A DNA stretch of 64,000 nt, from positions 1,736,001 to 1,800,000 of the forward strand of contig OZ251446.1 of the NCBI GenBank assembly GCA_965242495.1, read 5' to 3'. Positions 36,092 to 44,484 of the stretch are shown here, piece by piece. Positions within the stretch are counted from its first letter, which is position 1. Each line of letters starts with the position of its first letter. Source of the stretch: CBDESN01 sp965242495. Its GTDB lineage: Bacteria > Pseudomonadota > Alphaproteobacteria > MPNO01. The position numbers and the translations under genes are program-made. The notes below the pieces were generated by a model. That model was given only the letters and a program-made list of their open reading frames with translations. It searched no databases and was not told the origin of the DNA.

Positions 36092-36796
36092 GTGAACGAA
36101 TCGGAAGGACGCGCCTTGTCGATGCCGCCGCCGGCGGCGGACAAGCAACCGCTCAAATGCAACGTCTACGAATACGCGCGGACGCTGGTGAGCACGCTGA
36201 CGCCGATGTTCCCCTATGTGGACGAAGGCGCGATGGTGCCCACGATCGCGCTCTTCTACGGAGAACCGGGCGGCGATTACGGCTATTTCGAGCATGAGAA
36301 CACGGTCGATGAGGTCGCGATCGTCTTCGGCTCCGGCGCGGCGACCGGCCGCGGCAAGGCCGGCCTCGTGCGCGCCAGCGCGCGGAGCCACGGCGTCGGC
36401 AACCTGTTGAGCGAGCCCGACAGCCCGGAGAGCTTCTCGCTCGTCTCCGTGACCCAGCGCCAGTCGACCGGCGCGACGCAGCGGGAGGCCATCGCCTTCA
36501 CCTGCGCGAACTGCTCGACGGAGGTCTATCGAGAGACGTTCGATTCGACCCCACCCCGGCGCGGCGGGCAGCGGACCGAGATCGGTCCGATCGGGCATCT
36601 TCACACCATCTACGGCAGCGCGCAGGCGGCGCGCAACTACAACGCCGACGAGAAGAATCGGACCTGCCCGAACTGCGGCAACGTCAACGCGCCCTTCCCG
36701 CTGCACCGCTGGGGCTGGCACCGCTACCGCGACATGACCGACATCGTTCGCGAGGCGCATCGCAGCTTGCGCGAGACCTCGGACGCCGCGGGCTGA
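36092..36796 (+). CDS. 3-hydroxyanthranilate dioxygenase-like cupin, paralogue 1
   Basis: A 234-residue protein combining a cupin-like core with a C-terminal pair of CxxC motifs (C138/C141 and C192/C195), the layout of the rubredoxin-type iron site of bacterial 3-hydroxyanthranilate 3,4-dioxygenase. YGYFEHENTVDE gives H68 and E74, the His-x5-Glu spacing of the dioxygenase metal site. The tail HRWGWHRYRDM is aromatic-rich. GTG start chosen because GGAGG lies 7 bases before it. It is followed after 15 bases by paralogue 2. Ring cleavage of an aminophenol-like compound is inferred, not shown. Confidence 0.7.
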   Translation: MNESEGRALSMPPPAADKQPLKCNVYEYARTLVSTLTPMFPYVDEGAMVPTIALFYGEPGGDYGYFEHENTVDEVAIVFGSGAATGRGKAGLVRASARSHGVGNLLSEPDSPESFSLVSVTQRQSTGATQREAIAFTCANCSTEVYRETFDSTPPRRGGQRTEIGPIGHLHTIYGSAQAARNYNADEKNRTCPNCGNVNAPFPLHRWGWHRYRDMTDIVREAHRSLRETSDAAG

Positions 36797-36811
36797 ACGC
36801 GGGGGCGCGGC

Positions 36812-37375
36812 ATGGCGCGGAAGTCGAGATTCGCCGCCTTTGACGAGGCCGCCAAGCGCGGCCCCTACGACGAATACCCGATGCTGCCGGCGGGCGTCGA
36901 CCCGCAGATCTGCCTCAGCCGCAACGACCGGCCACAACCGTTCTTTCTGATTTGCGAGCACGACACGGTGCTGGTCAACATGTCGGGCGCGGGTCGGATC
37001 GAATTTCCCGAAGGTCCGGTCCGCTACCACAGCGTGGCGCCGGGCGATTTCGTCTATGTGCCGTCCGGCACGCCGCACCGGATCGTGCCCGAGGGTGAGT
37101 GCGTGCAGCTCCGCTACAAGGCGGAGCGTCCGGGCCTCGAGGCGGTCGCCTGGTATTGCGAGGGCTGCGGGGCGGAGATCGCGCGCGAAGTCTGGGACAC
37201 CGACGCCGAACTGCCGCAGGAAGGCTATCTGCGGGCCTGCCTGGGTTTCAACGCCGATGCCGGTCGGCGCAGCTGCGGCGGCTGCGGCCGGGCGCATGAC
37301 GAGATCGATCTCATCCCCTATGGATGGGAATCGGTGGCGGCCGAGGTCCGGGCGGACATGGCCGCCGGCGGCTGA
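36812..37375 (+). CDS. 3-hydroxyanthranilate dioxygenase-like cupin, paralogue 2
   Basis: A 187-residue cupin. The strand segment PGDFVYVPSGTPHRI gives a metal-type His (H89). The C-terminal CEGCG (C116/C119) and CGGCG (C155/C158), with FNADAGRRSC between them, match the paired CxxC layout of paralogues 1 and 3. The first cupin motif is degenerate: at the His-x5-Glu position it has H50 and N56, so the metal site may be incomplete. It could act as a partner subunit of paralogue 1. Confidence 0.7.
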   Translation: MARKSRFAAFDEAAKRGPYDEYPMLPAGVDPQICLSRNDRPQPFFLICEHDTVLVNMSGAGRIEFPEGPVRYHSVAPGDFVYVPSGTPHRIVPEGECVQLRYKAERPGLEAVAWYCEGCGAEIAREVWDTDAELPQEGYLRACLGFNADAGRRSCGGCGRAHDEIDLIPYGWESVAAEVRADMAAGG

Positions 37376-37530
37376 CGCCGCGGGCCGCGGTCGGGGTGGG
37401 AGACGCAGGCGAGGCTAAGGCCCCATAAACGATCTTGCGTCGTTGGTCTTGGCGTCTGGCCGAATAGGTATCAGGTGACTTCAATGAATCGTGCTTGCCT
37501 GTTGTGTACGACAGTCGGCGAGGCGCAACA

Positions 37531-38682
37531 CTAGCGCCGGTCGCCCCATTCGACGATGGCGTCGGCGAGTTCGGCGATCAGCGCCGGGCCGTTGTCCTGT
37601 TTGTAGGGGAAATGTCGCGCTCCCCGCAGCGTATAATCGTTGCAGCGTCCTGCGGCGGCGTCCGAATACTCCTGCGACAGGCGGGGATAGGTGCCTTCGT
37701 CGGCCGAGAAACGGATGTTGAGGATCGGGACTGACGTCTCGGCGAGGCGCGCCGGGCCATCCGCGGCGCGGCCGAGCAGACTCCACTGGCTGAGGTAGGA
37801 GCGCAGCGTGGTGAAGCGGCCGAGGACGCTGGCGGAATAATTCGTCGCCTTGGCGCCGCCCCAGATCGAGGACGCCGCCGGGCGGTCGTTGGGATCGATC
37901 GTGGGGTCCAGGAGCTGCGGCCGCGCGTAGGTGCGGTGGATCAGAAACGCCTCGTCGGTGACCGCGGCCTCGTCCGGCATTGCGTCGATCTCGCGGAGGC
38001 GGCTCAGCGCCCAGTCGGTGATCCGCCGGTGCCGCGCGGCTTGAGCCGCGGCGTAGCGCGTGAGCCAGTCCGCGCCGTAGGGCGGGCCGTTGGCCGGGTT
38101 GAACATGTCGAGGTCCGGGTCGGCGCGCATCGCGTCGCGCTCGTCCAGCACCGAAGGGTCGAGCGACATGCCGAAATGCCGTCCGCGGCCGATATGACAG
38201 GAGACGAGCGCGAGTGCGTCCACCGGCGGCAGGTCGTCGACGCGGATGTCGATGGGGAGCCCGTCCGGCGTGGTCTCGATGGTCAGGCGTTCCGCCTGCG
38301 CCTGGTACAGCGCACCGACCGAGCCGCCGCCCGAGTTGCCGATGTAGACGATGCGTTCGTGGCCGCGTTCGCGCAGGAACTTCACGCCCGCGCCGATGTC
38401 CTGGATGACGCGCTCGACCAGGAGCATGCTGTCGTTGTTCACGTAGCGCGTGTTGAGGCCGAGAATCGTGCGGCCGCGCGCCGCCATCGGCTCGATCAGA
38501 TAGTGGTGCATGAAGTTGACGGCCGGATGCAGCACCAGATAGGCGGTCCCCTTGCCGTGTCCCCCTCCGTCGGCGAGCCGCCCGTAGATGCGGGGCCGCA
38601 CGATGTCCTGCACGCCCTGGCGCGGGCTGCGGTCGCCGAGCTCGGCCGGTCGCACGTCGATCGCGATCATTCGTTCGTCCAT
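37531..38682 (-). CDS. Alpha/beta hydrolase (esterase-like)
   Basis: A 383-residue soluble alpha/beta-hydrolase. The nucleophile elbow is GNSGGGS near residue 112. An acid in FSADEGTYP and a His in GARHFPY (last 40 residues) complete a plausible triad. There is no signal peptide. GGGGAGAG a few bases before the ATG sets the start. It is last in the leftward eight-gene operon, after the ABC transporter permease. The substrate is probably an ester, lactone or amide derived from the imported compound. The 155-base gap on its 3' side, before the cupin pair, holds no gene. Confidence 0.8.
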   Translation of the reverse strand: MDERMIAIDVRPAELGDRSPRQGVQDIVRPRIYGRLADGGGHGKGTAYLVLHPAVNFMHHYLIEPMAARGRTILGLNTRYVNNDSMLLVERVIQDIGAGVKFLRERGHERIVYIGNSGGGSVGALYQAQAERLTIETTPDGLPIDIRVDDLPPVDALALVSCHIGRGRHFGMSLDPSVLDERDAMRADPDLDMFNPANGPPYGADWLTRYAAAQAARHRRITDWALSRLREIDAMPDEAAVTDEAFLIHRTYARPQLLDPTIDPNDRPAASSIWGGAKATNYSASVLGRFTTLRSYLSQWSLLGRAADGPARLAETSVPILNIRFSADEGTYPRLSQEYSDAAAGRCNDYTLRGARHFPYKQDNGPALIAELADAIVEWGDRR

Positions 38683-38705
38683 TCCGCTCTCCCCGCAACG
38701 CCGCC

Positions 38706-39446
38706 TTACGCCCAACGCATCGCCCAACGCTCGAAACGATCCATCCCGCGCACGATCAGAAGCGCGTATAGCGACGTATAAAGCACCCAGGCCCACATCT
38801 CGGCGATCTGGTAGCTCTGCGCGGTCACCGCGATCTGTTGGCCGAGACCGGCCGAGGCGGCGAGGAACTCGGCGACGACGATCATGATGATCCCGAGCGT
38901 CACGCCGATGCGGAAGCCCGCGATCAGATAGGGCAAAGCCGCCGGCAGGACCACCGCAGCGAACAGCCGGTTGTGCGAATAGCCGAACACTCGGCCGACG
39001 TCGATCAGGAGCTGCGGCGTCTGCTTGGCCCCGATATAGGCGTTGAACAGTACCGGGAAGACGACCCCGAGGAAGACGATGATCGTCCGCGAGACGTCGC
39101 CGATGCCGAAAATCAGGATGATGATCGGGAACAGCGCGATGCGCGGCATCGCCGAGAAGAAGACGACATAGGGATCGACCACGCTGCCGAACCGCCGCCA
39201 CCAGCCCATGGCGAGGCCGCACGCCGCCCCTGCCGCCATCGCGGCGACGACGCCGACCGCATAGGCGAAACCGGTCCGCGACGTATGAAACGCCAGATCG
39301 CCGTCGACCAGCATCGCCCAGGCCTCGACCGCGATCTCGCCCGGCGTGCTGAAGAAGAACGTGTCCAGGACGCCGGTCCGGCCGCCGGCCTCCCAGGCCG
39401 CCAGGATTGCGACCAGGATGAGGAGCGAGATCGAGCGAGGCCGCAT
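38706..39446 (-). CDS. ABC transporter permease (NitT/TauT type)
   Basis: A 246-residue inner-membrane protein with about six helices. The ATPase-contacting EAA-type loop is RVFGYSHNRLFAAVVLPAALPYLIAGF. A hydrophobic N-terminus begins MRPRSISLLIL. No in-frame start codon exists between the ATPase stop and this ATG except non-standard ones, so the start is set here. It works with the following two genes as an importer. Confidence 0.92.
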   Translation of the reverse strand: MRPRSISLLILVAILAAWEAGGRTGVLDTFFFSTPGEIAVEAWAMLVDGDLAFHTSRTGFAYAVGVVAAMAAGAACGLAMGWWRRFGSVVDPYVVFFSAMPRIALFPIIILIFGIGDVSRTIIVFLGVVFPVLFNAYIGAKQTPQLLIDVGRVFGYSHNRLFAAVVLPAALPYLIAGFRIGVTLGIIMIVVAEFLAASAGLGQQIAVTAQSYQIAEMWAWVLYTSLYALLIVRGMDRFERWAMRWA

Positions 39447-39505
39447 CGCCGAGGCGCGCGGCGGCGCGGCTTCCCCGATCGCCTCCGGCGCCGCGGATCC
39501 GACCT

Positions 39506-40270
39506 CTACGCCGCGGCCTGGAGACGCTCCCACACCATCGCCCTCTGTTGCTGGAACGCGGCCGACATGCGCACCGAATGTTCGCGCGGCTTGGCGATCG
39601 CGACTTCGATCTCCTCGATCACCCGCGCCGGGCGGGGCGACAGCATCACCACCCGATCGCCGAGGAAGAGCGCCTCTTCGATGTCGTGGGTGACCAGCAG
39701 GACGGTCGCGCCCTGCTGCGTGACGATGTTGAGGAGATCGGTCTGCATCGTCTGGCGCGTCATGGCGTCGACCGAGGCGAAGGGCTCGTCGCACAGCAGC
39801 AGCCTCGGCCCCACCGCGAGCGCGCGGGCGATCCCGACCCGCTGTTGCATGCCGCCGGAGAGCGCCTTGGGGTGGAATTCCTCGAAGCCTTCGAGCCCGA
39901 CGCGGGCGATGACCTCCCTCGCGCGGTCGAGCCGCTCCGTCCTGGACAGGCCGCCGGTCGCCATGCCGAAGAGGACGTTGTCGAGCACGTTGAGCCACGG
40001 CATCAGGCCGAACTGCTGAAAGATCAGCGAGCGTTCCGGTCCGGGACCGTCGATCCGTCCGCCGTCGAGCCTGACGACGCCGCGGTCGGGCGCATCGAGT
40101 CCGGCTACGATCCGCAGCAGCGTCGTCTTGCCCGAGCCGCTGGCGCCGACGATCGAGACCACCTCGCCCCGACGCTGGGTGAAGCTCACGCCGCCCAGCA
40201 CCTGGAGCCTGCCCTGCGCCGTGGGGAAGGACTTGCCGACCCCGATCAGCTCAAGGCCGGTCTCCGCCAT
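39506..40270 (-). CDS. ABC transporter ATPase (NitT/TauT type)
   Basis: A 254-residue nucleotide-binding subunit. Walker A is GASGSGKTTLL, the Q-loop is FQQFGLMPWLNVLDNV, the ABC signature is LSGGMQQRVGIARAL, Walker B is LLLCDEPFASVD and the switch His is in LLVTHDIEEAL. The pattern MPWLNVLDNV is typical of nitrate/taurine/sulfonate importers. It is encoded between the binding protein and the permease. Confidence 0.95.
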   Translation of the reverse strand: MAETGLELIGVGKSFPTAQGRLQVLGGVSFTQRRGEVVSIVGASGSGKTTLLRIVAGLDAPDRGVVRLDGGRIDGPGPERSLIFQQFGLMPWLNVLDNVLFGMATGGLSRTERLDRAREVIARVGLEGFEEFHPKALSGGMQQRVGIARALAVGPRLLLCDEPFASVDAMTRQTMQTDLLNIVTQQGATVLLVTHDIEEALFLGDRVVMLSPRPARVIEEIEVAIAKPREHSVRMSAAFQQQRAMVWERLQAAA

Positions 40271-40289
40271 CCGCTTCGCGCCGCGCCAG

Positions 40290-41321
40290 TCAGAAGGAGA
40301 CGCCGAGCTCCTTCAGCACCGCAGCGATCGGCTCCGGCGCGCTCGCCTGCCGGACGTCGATCGATCCCTTGGGTTTGCGGAGGGCGATCTCGGACATCGC
40401 CACGTCGAAGGAGAAGTCGCCCTTCGACGGGTCGAGGCGCAGCATCCAGGCCCCGCGGTGCATCTCGTAGACCTCGTTCGCAGTCGCTTCGGACTGGGCG
40501 TAGGGCTTGGCGGTCAGCACCGAAACGGCGAAGGCGCGGTCCTCGCGCAGGCGGACGGTGGCTTTGGCGAGCGCGCGCAGGAAAGCGCGCACGGTATCGG
40601 GATGATCCCGGAGCATTTTGAGCGACGTGCCCCAGCCGAGATTCTGCGCCTCGTCGGTGGGCAGCCCCTGCTGCTTGCGCCAGTCGTTGTAGTCCAGCAG
40701 GCGGACCAGCCCGGCCTTGCGCGCCTTGCCGATCCAGTTGCTCGATATGTTGGCGATATCGGCATTGCCGCTCATCAGCGAGCCGAAGCCGTTGAAGGAT
40801 TCGAATCGCTTGACCTCGGCGATCCCGATCCCGACCGCCGCCAGCATCTGCTTCCACAGGTTGTCCAGCGTCTCGCCGGCGCGCACGGTCTGGATCGTTT
40901 TGCCGCGCGCGTCGGCGAGCGACCGGATGCCGCTGCCCTTCTTCACCCAGAGCGCATAGGGGTAGCGGCTGGAGACCAGCGCGATCGCCCGCACCGGCGC
41001 CTTGCCGCCGACCGCGGCGCGGATGAAGCTGCCGCCGCCGAGAGCGAATTGCGCCGCATCGGCCGCCAGCGACTGCACCGGCTCCGTCCAGGAGCGAAAG
41101 CCCACGATCTCGACCGCGAGGCCCTCGTTCTCGAAGTCGCCGCCCTTGACCGCGCCTTCGAGAGCCGCACGCTGCACCAGCACCGTTAACGGCATCGCGA
41201 CCTTGACCTCGGACAGCGACAGTTCCGCCTGCGCCGGCCGGTGGGCGCTCGCGGCCAGGGCGAGAATCGTCCCCGCCGCGGCCAGCGCGCCGGCGAAACG
41301 GCGTCGTGTGATCGGCATCAT
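40290..41321 (-). CDS. ABC transporter substrate-binding protein (NMT1/THI5-like)
   Basis: A 343-residue periplasmic binding protein. The N-terminus carries a twin-arginine-like ITRRRFAGALAAAG leader with cleavage after AQA (about residue 32). The mature part has the NMT1-like pattern: ALGGGSFIRAAVGGKAPVRAI then GIRSLADARGKTIQTVRAG. Such proteins bind small anions, pyrimidines or aromatic acids. GAGAGGAAAGG precedes tandem ATGs. The ligand cannot be inferred, but the operon suggests the compound degraded by its neighbours. Confidence 0.9.
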   Translation of the reverse strand: MMPITRRRFAGALAAAGTILALAASAHRPAQAELSLSEVKVAMPLTVLVQRAALEGAVKGGDFENEGLAVEIVGFRSWTEPVQSLAADAAQFALGGGSFIRAAVGGKAPVRAIALVSSRYPYALWVKKGSGIRSLADARGKTIQTVRAGETLDNLWKQMLAAVGIGIAEVKRFESFNGFGSLMSGNADIANISSNWIGKARKAGLVRLLDYNDWRKQQGLPTDEAQNLGWGTSLKMLRDHPDTVRAFLRALAKATVRLREDRAFAVSVLTAKPYAQSEATANEVYEMHRGAWMLRLDPSKGDFSFDVAMSEIALRKPKGSIDVRQASAPEPIAAVLKELGVSF

Positions 41322-41378
41322 CCTTTCCTCTCCATGCGGTTCTTCGCGGCCATCGACCGGGCATGTCGCTCGAACACG

Positions 41379-42029
41379 TTACCAGAGCTCTCTTGCGGCG
41401 CGCTCTTCCGGCGTATCGTTCCACGGAAAGATCGAATAGGCGACAGGGTGGACCGCTCCGCAAGACGAACAGCGGCGGAGCCTCTCGTCGCCGTTGAACG
41501 CCGCGAACCCGTCCTCCTGGACGGCGTAGTAGCCGCCGAGCCCGACCCGAGCGGTCTCGACCTCGACCATGTAGAGCGGGTTCAGGCAGGCCAGGCAGAA
41601 CCAGGCGAACCGGTCGATGCGGCCGCGCTCGGGATAGCCCTCAATCAGAACCGTGAGCCGGCGGTCGTCGCCGAGCTTGAGGTTCATGACCATCTCCTGC
41701 TGGTCGTTGATATGCCAAAAGCCGTAAACATGCTCGGCGTGATGCGGCACCAGCGGCGGCGTGAACTGCACGTCCCGGCGCGGTTCAGAGACGATCCTGC
41801 CGTCCAGGATCTTGAGCGACCGGCCGGGCTTGAACCCCTTGCCGTCGGGCCGCGGCTCGGCATAGCGGAGGCCGATCAGCATGTCGCCGCAGGGATAGAA
41901 GCTGCGGTAGCGGAGCTTCGATTCCTCGGTCGTCAGGTCCATCGTCATCGACGCGGCCCGCTTGCCGACCAGCGCCTTCATCAGGTCGTAGGACTCCGGC
42001 GTGAGAGTCGAGGAAGCGGCGTCGGTCAT
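41379..42029 (-). CDS. 3-hydroxyanthranilate dioxygenase-like protein, paralogue 3
   Basis: A 216-residue protein that mirrors the cupin paralogue at 36.1 kb. YGFWHINDQQE gives H106 and E112 in the same His-x5-Glu spacing, and the C-terminal CLAC (C145/C148) and CSSC (C187/C190), with FNGDERLRRC between, repeat the paired CxxC arrangement. A third His ligand is not evident after E112. It is the fourth gene of the leftward operon, between ferredoxin and the ABC importer. It may be an oxygenase component or a ferredoxin-coupled iron protein. Confidence 0.65.
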   Translation of the reverse strand: MTDAASSTLTPESYDLMKALVGKRAASMTMDLTTEESKLRYRSFYPCGDMLIGLRYAEPRPDGKGFKPGRSLKILDGRIVSEPRRDVQFTPPLVPHHAEHVYGFWHINDQQEMVMNLKLGDDRRLTVLIEGYPERGRIDRFAWFCLACLNPLYMVEVETARVGLGGYYAVQEDGFAAFNGDERLRRCSSCGAVHPVAYSIFPWNDTPEERAARELW

Positions 42030-42060
42030 GGGCGGGGCTCCCCTATGCGCGTCCGCATCG

Positions 42061-42408
42061 CTATCCGGCCTCTGCGCGGGCTGCCGCATAGGCGGCCAGC
42101 ACTTCGTCCTTGTCGTATCCCTCGTCGGCGCAGGATACCACCGAGACGGGCCCGGTCACACGCGCCTGACAGGCGAGACGGAAGGCGGGATGGTAGCCCC
42201 AGCCTTCGATGAAATAGCGCTCGACGTCTTCGGGTTCGCCGAGAGCGCCGCGGACCACCAGCAGACAGCAGGTCCCGCAGAGCGCCTCGCCGCCGCAATA
42301 GCTGCGCCAGGGAAGCCCGGCTTCGCGCGCGCCCGTCAGCACGGTCCGGCCCGGTTTGACCTCGAAGGAGCGCTGCTTGCCTCGATTGACGACGGTGACG
42401 CGCGGCAT
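42061..42408 (-). CDS. Plant-type [2Fe-2S] ferredoxin
   Basis: A 115-residue soluble electron carrier. The cluster ligands are C38, C44 and C47 in SYCGGEALCGTC, with C80 in RLACQ. The middle spacing Cx5C is one longer than the usual Cx4C and resembles adrenodoxin-like or CoxS-like ferredoxins. Start at the ATG giving MPRVTVVNRG. It lies between the flavin monooxygenase and HAO-like genes, so it is a good candidate to pass electrons to one of these enzymes. Confidence 0.9.
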   Translation of the reverse strand: MPRVTVVNRGKQRSFEVKPGRTVLTGAREAGLPWRSYCGGEALCGTCCLLVVRGALGEPEDVERYFIEGWGYHPAFRLACQARVTGPVSVVSCADEGYDKDEVLAAYAAARAEAG

Positions 42409-42434
42409 GGCTCGGATCTCCGGGGCGAGGCGGC

Positions 42435-43583
42435 CTATTCGGCGGCGATCTCTTCGGTCCGGCCCAGCCCCTTCACTTCGGGGAACACGTGATCGCCCAG
42501 GAGCTTCATGCTGCGGAGGACGAACTCGTCCGGCATGTTGCCCACCTTGACGATCAGGTTCATGTGGCCGTGGCCGAGGGCCGCGTACATACGCTCGATC
42601 TGGTCCACCACCATGTCCGGCGTGCCGCACAGCACTTGGCCGTTCTCAATGCGCTCCTCGACCGGCGTGGCCTTCATCCGCTGATCCTTGTCGGCGGGAC
42701 GAACCAGCGTATCGTCGGCATTGAACCGGGTCTGGTTGATCACCAGCTGCTGCGCCCGGTTTATCCCACCCTGGAGGATGTCGAAGAAGTACTGCGTGCC
42801 GTCGTGGAGTTCGCGCTTCGCCTCGTCGAAGGTTTCGGCCACGGCGGTGGGTACGCCGACCATGAACCGGTCCGGGCCGGGCTCCCAACCGTCGTCCCGC
42901 GCCTTCTGCCGGTATATGTTGATCAGCTGGCGCGCTTGGCCGAAATCGAGCACGCGCAGGATGCCCATCACCGCCCGGTGTTCGGCGGCGAAGCGCGCCG
43001 ACGACGGGCTGCCGCCCGACATGAGGATCGGCGGGTGCGGAGACTGGATCGGCTTGGGCCAGATCGAGACCGCGCGGAACTGGTAGTGTTCGCCTTCCCA
43101 ACCGAAGGGCTCGGGCTCCTGCCAAGCCTTCAGGATGAGCTGCACGGCCTCGCGCATCCGGCTCCACGACTCGTCGGGCGGGATGTTGTAGGCGACGTAT
43201 TCGTGCGGGATGCCGCGCATGAAGCCCGCCATCAGCCGGCCGCCGCTCATCACGTCGATCATCGCGTATTCCTCGGCCATCCGGATCGGGTTGACGAGGG
43301 GGACGATGTTGCCGCTGAGCTGGATTTCGGCTGTCGTCGTCCGCTCGGTCACCGCGGCGGCGATGAGGTTCGGATTCGGCATCATGCCGAACGGACTCAT
43401 ATGGTGCTCGTTGCAGCCGATCGCGTCGAACCCGCACGCCTCGGCATGGACCTTGGCGTGGATGTAGGTGCGGAACAGACTGACCGCGCGGTCCGGCTCG
43501 AAGCGGCTGTTCGAGATCGGCCAGCCGAGTCCCGGCTCGTCGATGCCGGTATAGGGCATGTGGTGGGTCTGCGAGAATCTCAT
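42435..43583 (-). CDS. LLM-class flavin-dependent monooxygenase (luciferase-like)
   Basis: A 382-residue TIM-barrel protein of the bacterial luciferase superfamily, which uses reduced FMN and oxygen. Hallmarks are the CNEHHMSPFGMMPNPNLIAAA segment, LSGNIVPLVNPIRMAEEYAMIDVMSGGR, and MSGGSPSSARFAAEH. The protein is cytoplasmic. ATG overlaps the stop of the upstream hydrolase (ATGA). Related enzymes open rings or oxidise heterocycles, for instance in pyrimidine catabolism; the substrate here is unknown. No flavin reductase gene is adjacent. Confidence 0.9.
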   Translation of the reverse strand: MRFSQTHHMPYTGIDEPGLGWPISNSRFEPDRAVSLFRTYIHAKVHAEACGFDAIGCNEHHMSPFGMMPNPNLIAAAVTERTTTAEIQLSGNIVPLVNPIRMAEEYAMIDVMSGGRLMAGFMRGIPHEYVAYNIPPDESWSRMREAVQLILKAWQEPEPFGWEGEHYQFRAVSIWPKPIQSPHPPILMSGGSPSSARFAAEHRAVMGILRVLDFGQARQLINIYRQKARDDGWEPGPDRFMVGVPTAVAETFDEAKRELHDGTQYFFDILQGGINRAQQLVINQTRFNADDTLVRPADKDQRMKATPVEERIENGQVLCGTPDMVVDQIERMYAALGHGHMNLIVKVGNMPDEFVLRSMKLLGDHVFPEVKGLGRTEEIAAE

Positions 43584-44386
43584 TCGCCTTTTCCCGTCGC
43601 CGTTGCTTCCGGCAGCTTCTGGTTGACGATGAACGATTCGCCCCGAACCAGGAAATCTTCGAACAGCGCGCCGACGCGCTCGGGCTCGTCCATCTCCAGG
43701 CCGTGAGCGGCGTCGTAGACATAGACGAGTTGCGACCGGGGAATCCGCGCCTTCAGCATCCGCACCGCCGACGCCGGAACCCGGACGTCGAGCGTGCCTT
43801 GGAGGATCAGGGTCTGGCAGGCGATCCCGCCGATACGGGCCTGCAGTTCGGCGTCGTGCGAGCCGCCGGCGTCGTAATGGCCGACGGCGCGAAGGCTGGC
43901 CCTGCGCATCTCGGGCGTCTTGCCGTCGGGCGGGACGCGCTCGGGATGGGCGTAGAGCTGCGCCCGCATGACTTCGGGTTCAAAGCTCAGCCGCGGCGCG
44001 CCCGCCGGCCGGAATCCGGCCGGGGCCGACAGCACGAGGTGTCCGACCAGATCGGGGCGGCGCAGCGCGAGCCACGCCCCGATCCATCCGCCGAGCGAAC
44101 TGCCGACCACGTCGCAGGTTTCCCCTGGTCCCGCCTCGACGAAGCGCGCCGCGAGATCGGCGAGAACCGGTATCGAATCGACGCCGTCGTGATACGCCGT
44201 CCCGTCGAACCCGGGCATCGTCGGCGCCCAGACGCGGAACCGGCGGGCGAGTCGGCGGACCGGCTCCGATATGCGCGCGCCGGCGGCGGAATGGAGATAG
44301 ACCACGTCGCGGCCCGATCCGGCGACGCGATACTCGACCGGCCCCGAAGGCAACGCCATGGTCCGCTGTACGAAATCGGCCGTCAT
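43580..44386 (-). CDS. Alpha/beta hydrolase
   Basis: A 268-residue alpha/beta-hydrolase of the meta-cleavage-product hydrolase type. The nucleophile is the Ser of GSSLGGW near residue 97, the acid Asp is in GTLDVRVPAS, and the His is in AAHGLEMDEPE. The oxyanion segment is LHSAAGARI. GAGGGTTCC directly before the ATG serves as the ribosome-binding site. It is the first gene of the leftward catabolic operon, adjoining the LysR regulator gene. Confidence 0.88.
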   Translation of the reverse strand: MTADFVQRTMALPSGPVEYRVAGSGRDVVYLHSAAGARISEPVRRLARRFRVWAPTMPGFDGTAYHDGVDSIPVLADLAARFVEAGPGETCDVVGSSLGGWIGAWLALRRPDLVGHLVLSAPAGFRPAGAPRLSFEPEVMRAQLYAHPERVPPDGKTPEMRRASLRAVGHYDAGGSHDAELQARIGGIACQTLILQGTLDVRVPASAVRMLKARIPRSQLVYVYDAAHGLEMDEPERVGALFEDFLVRGESFIVNQKLPEATATGKGE

Positions 44387-44484
44387 GGAACCCTCGCGCG
44401 CCGCGACCCCGCCATCGCGGAAGAGAAGGCTAGCACCGCCTATTGATGCGCCATACCGACGAATCGGGAAAACAGCCTTGCGTC

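Noticed and set aside
37376..37530. Terminator or small RNA between the cupin pair and the hydrolase
   Set aside because: Only a weak TGTTG/CAACA pairing and no T-run or stable stem could be found.
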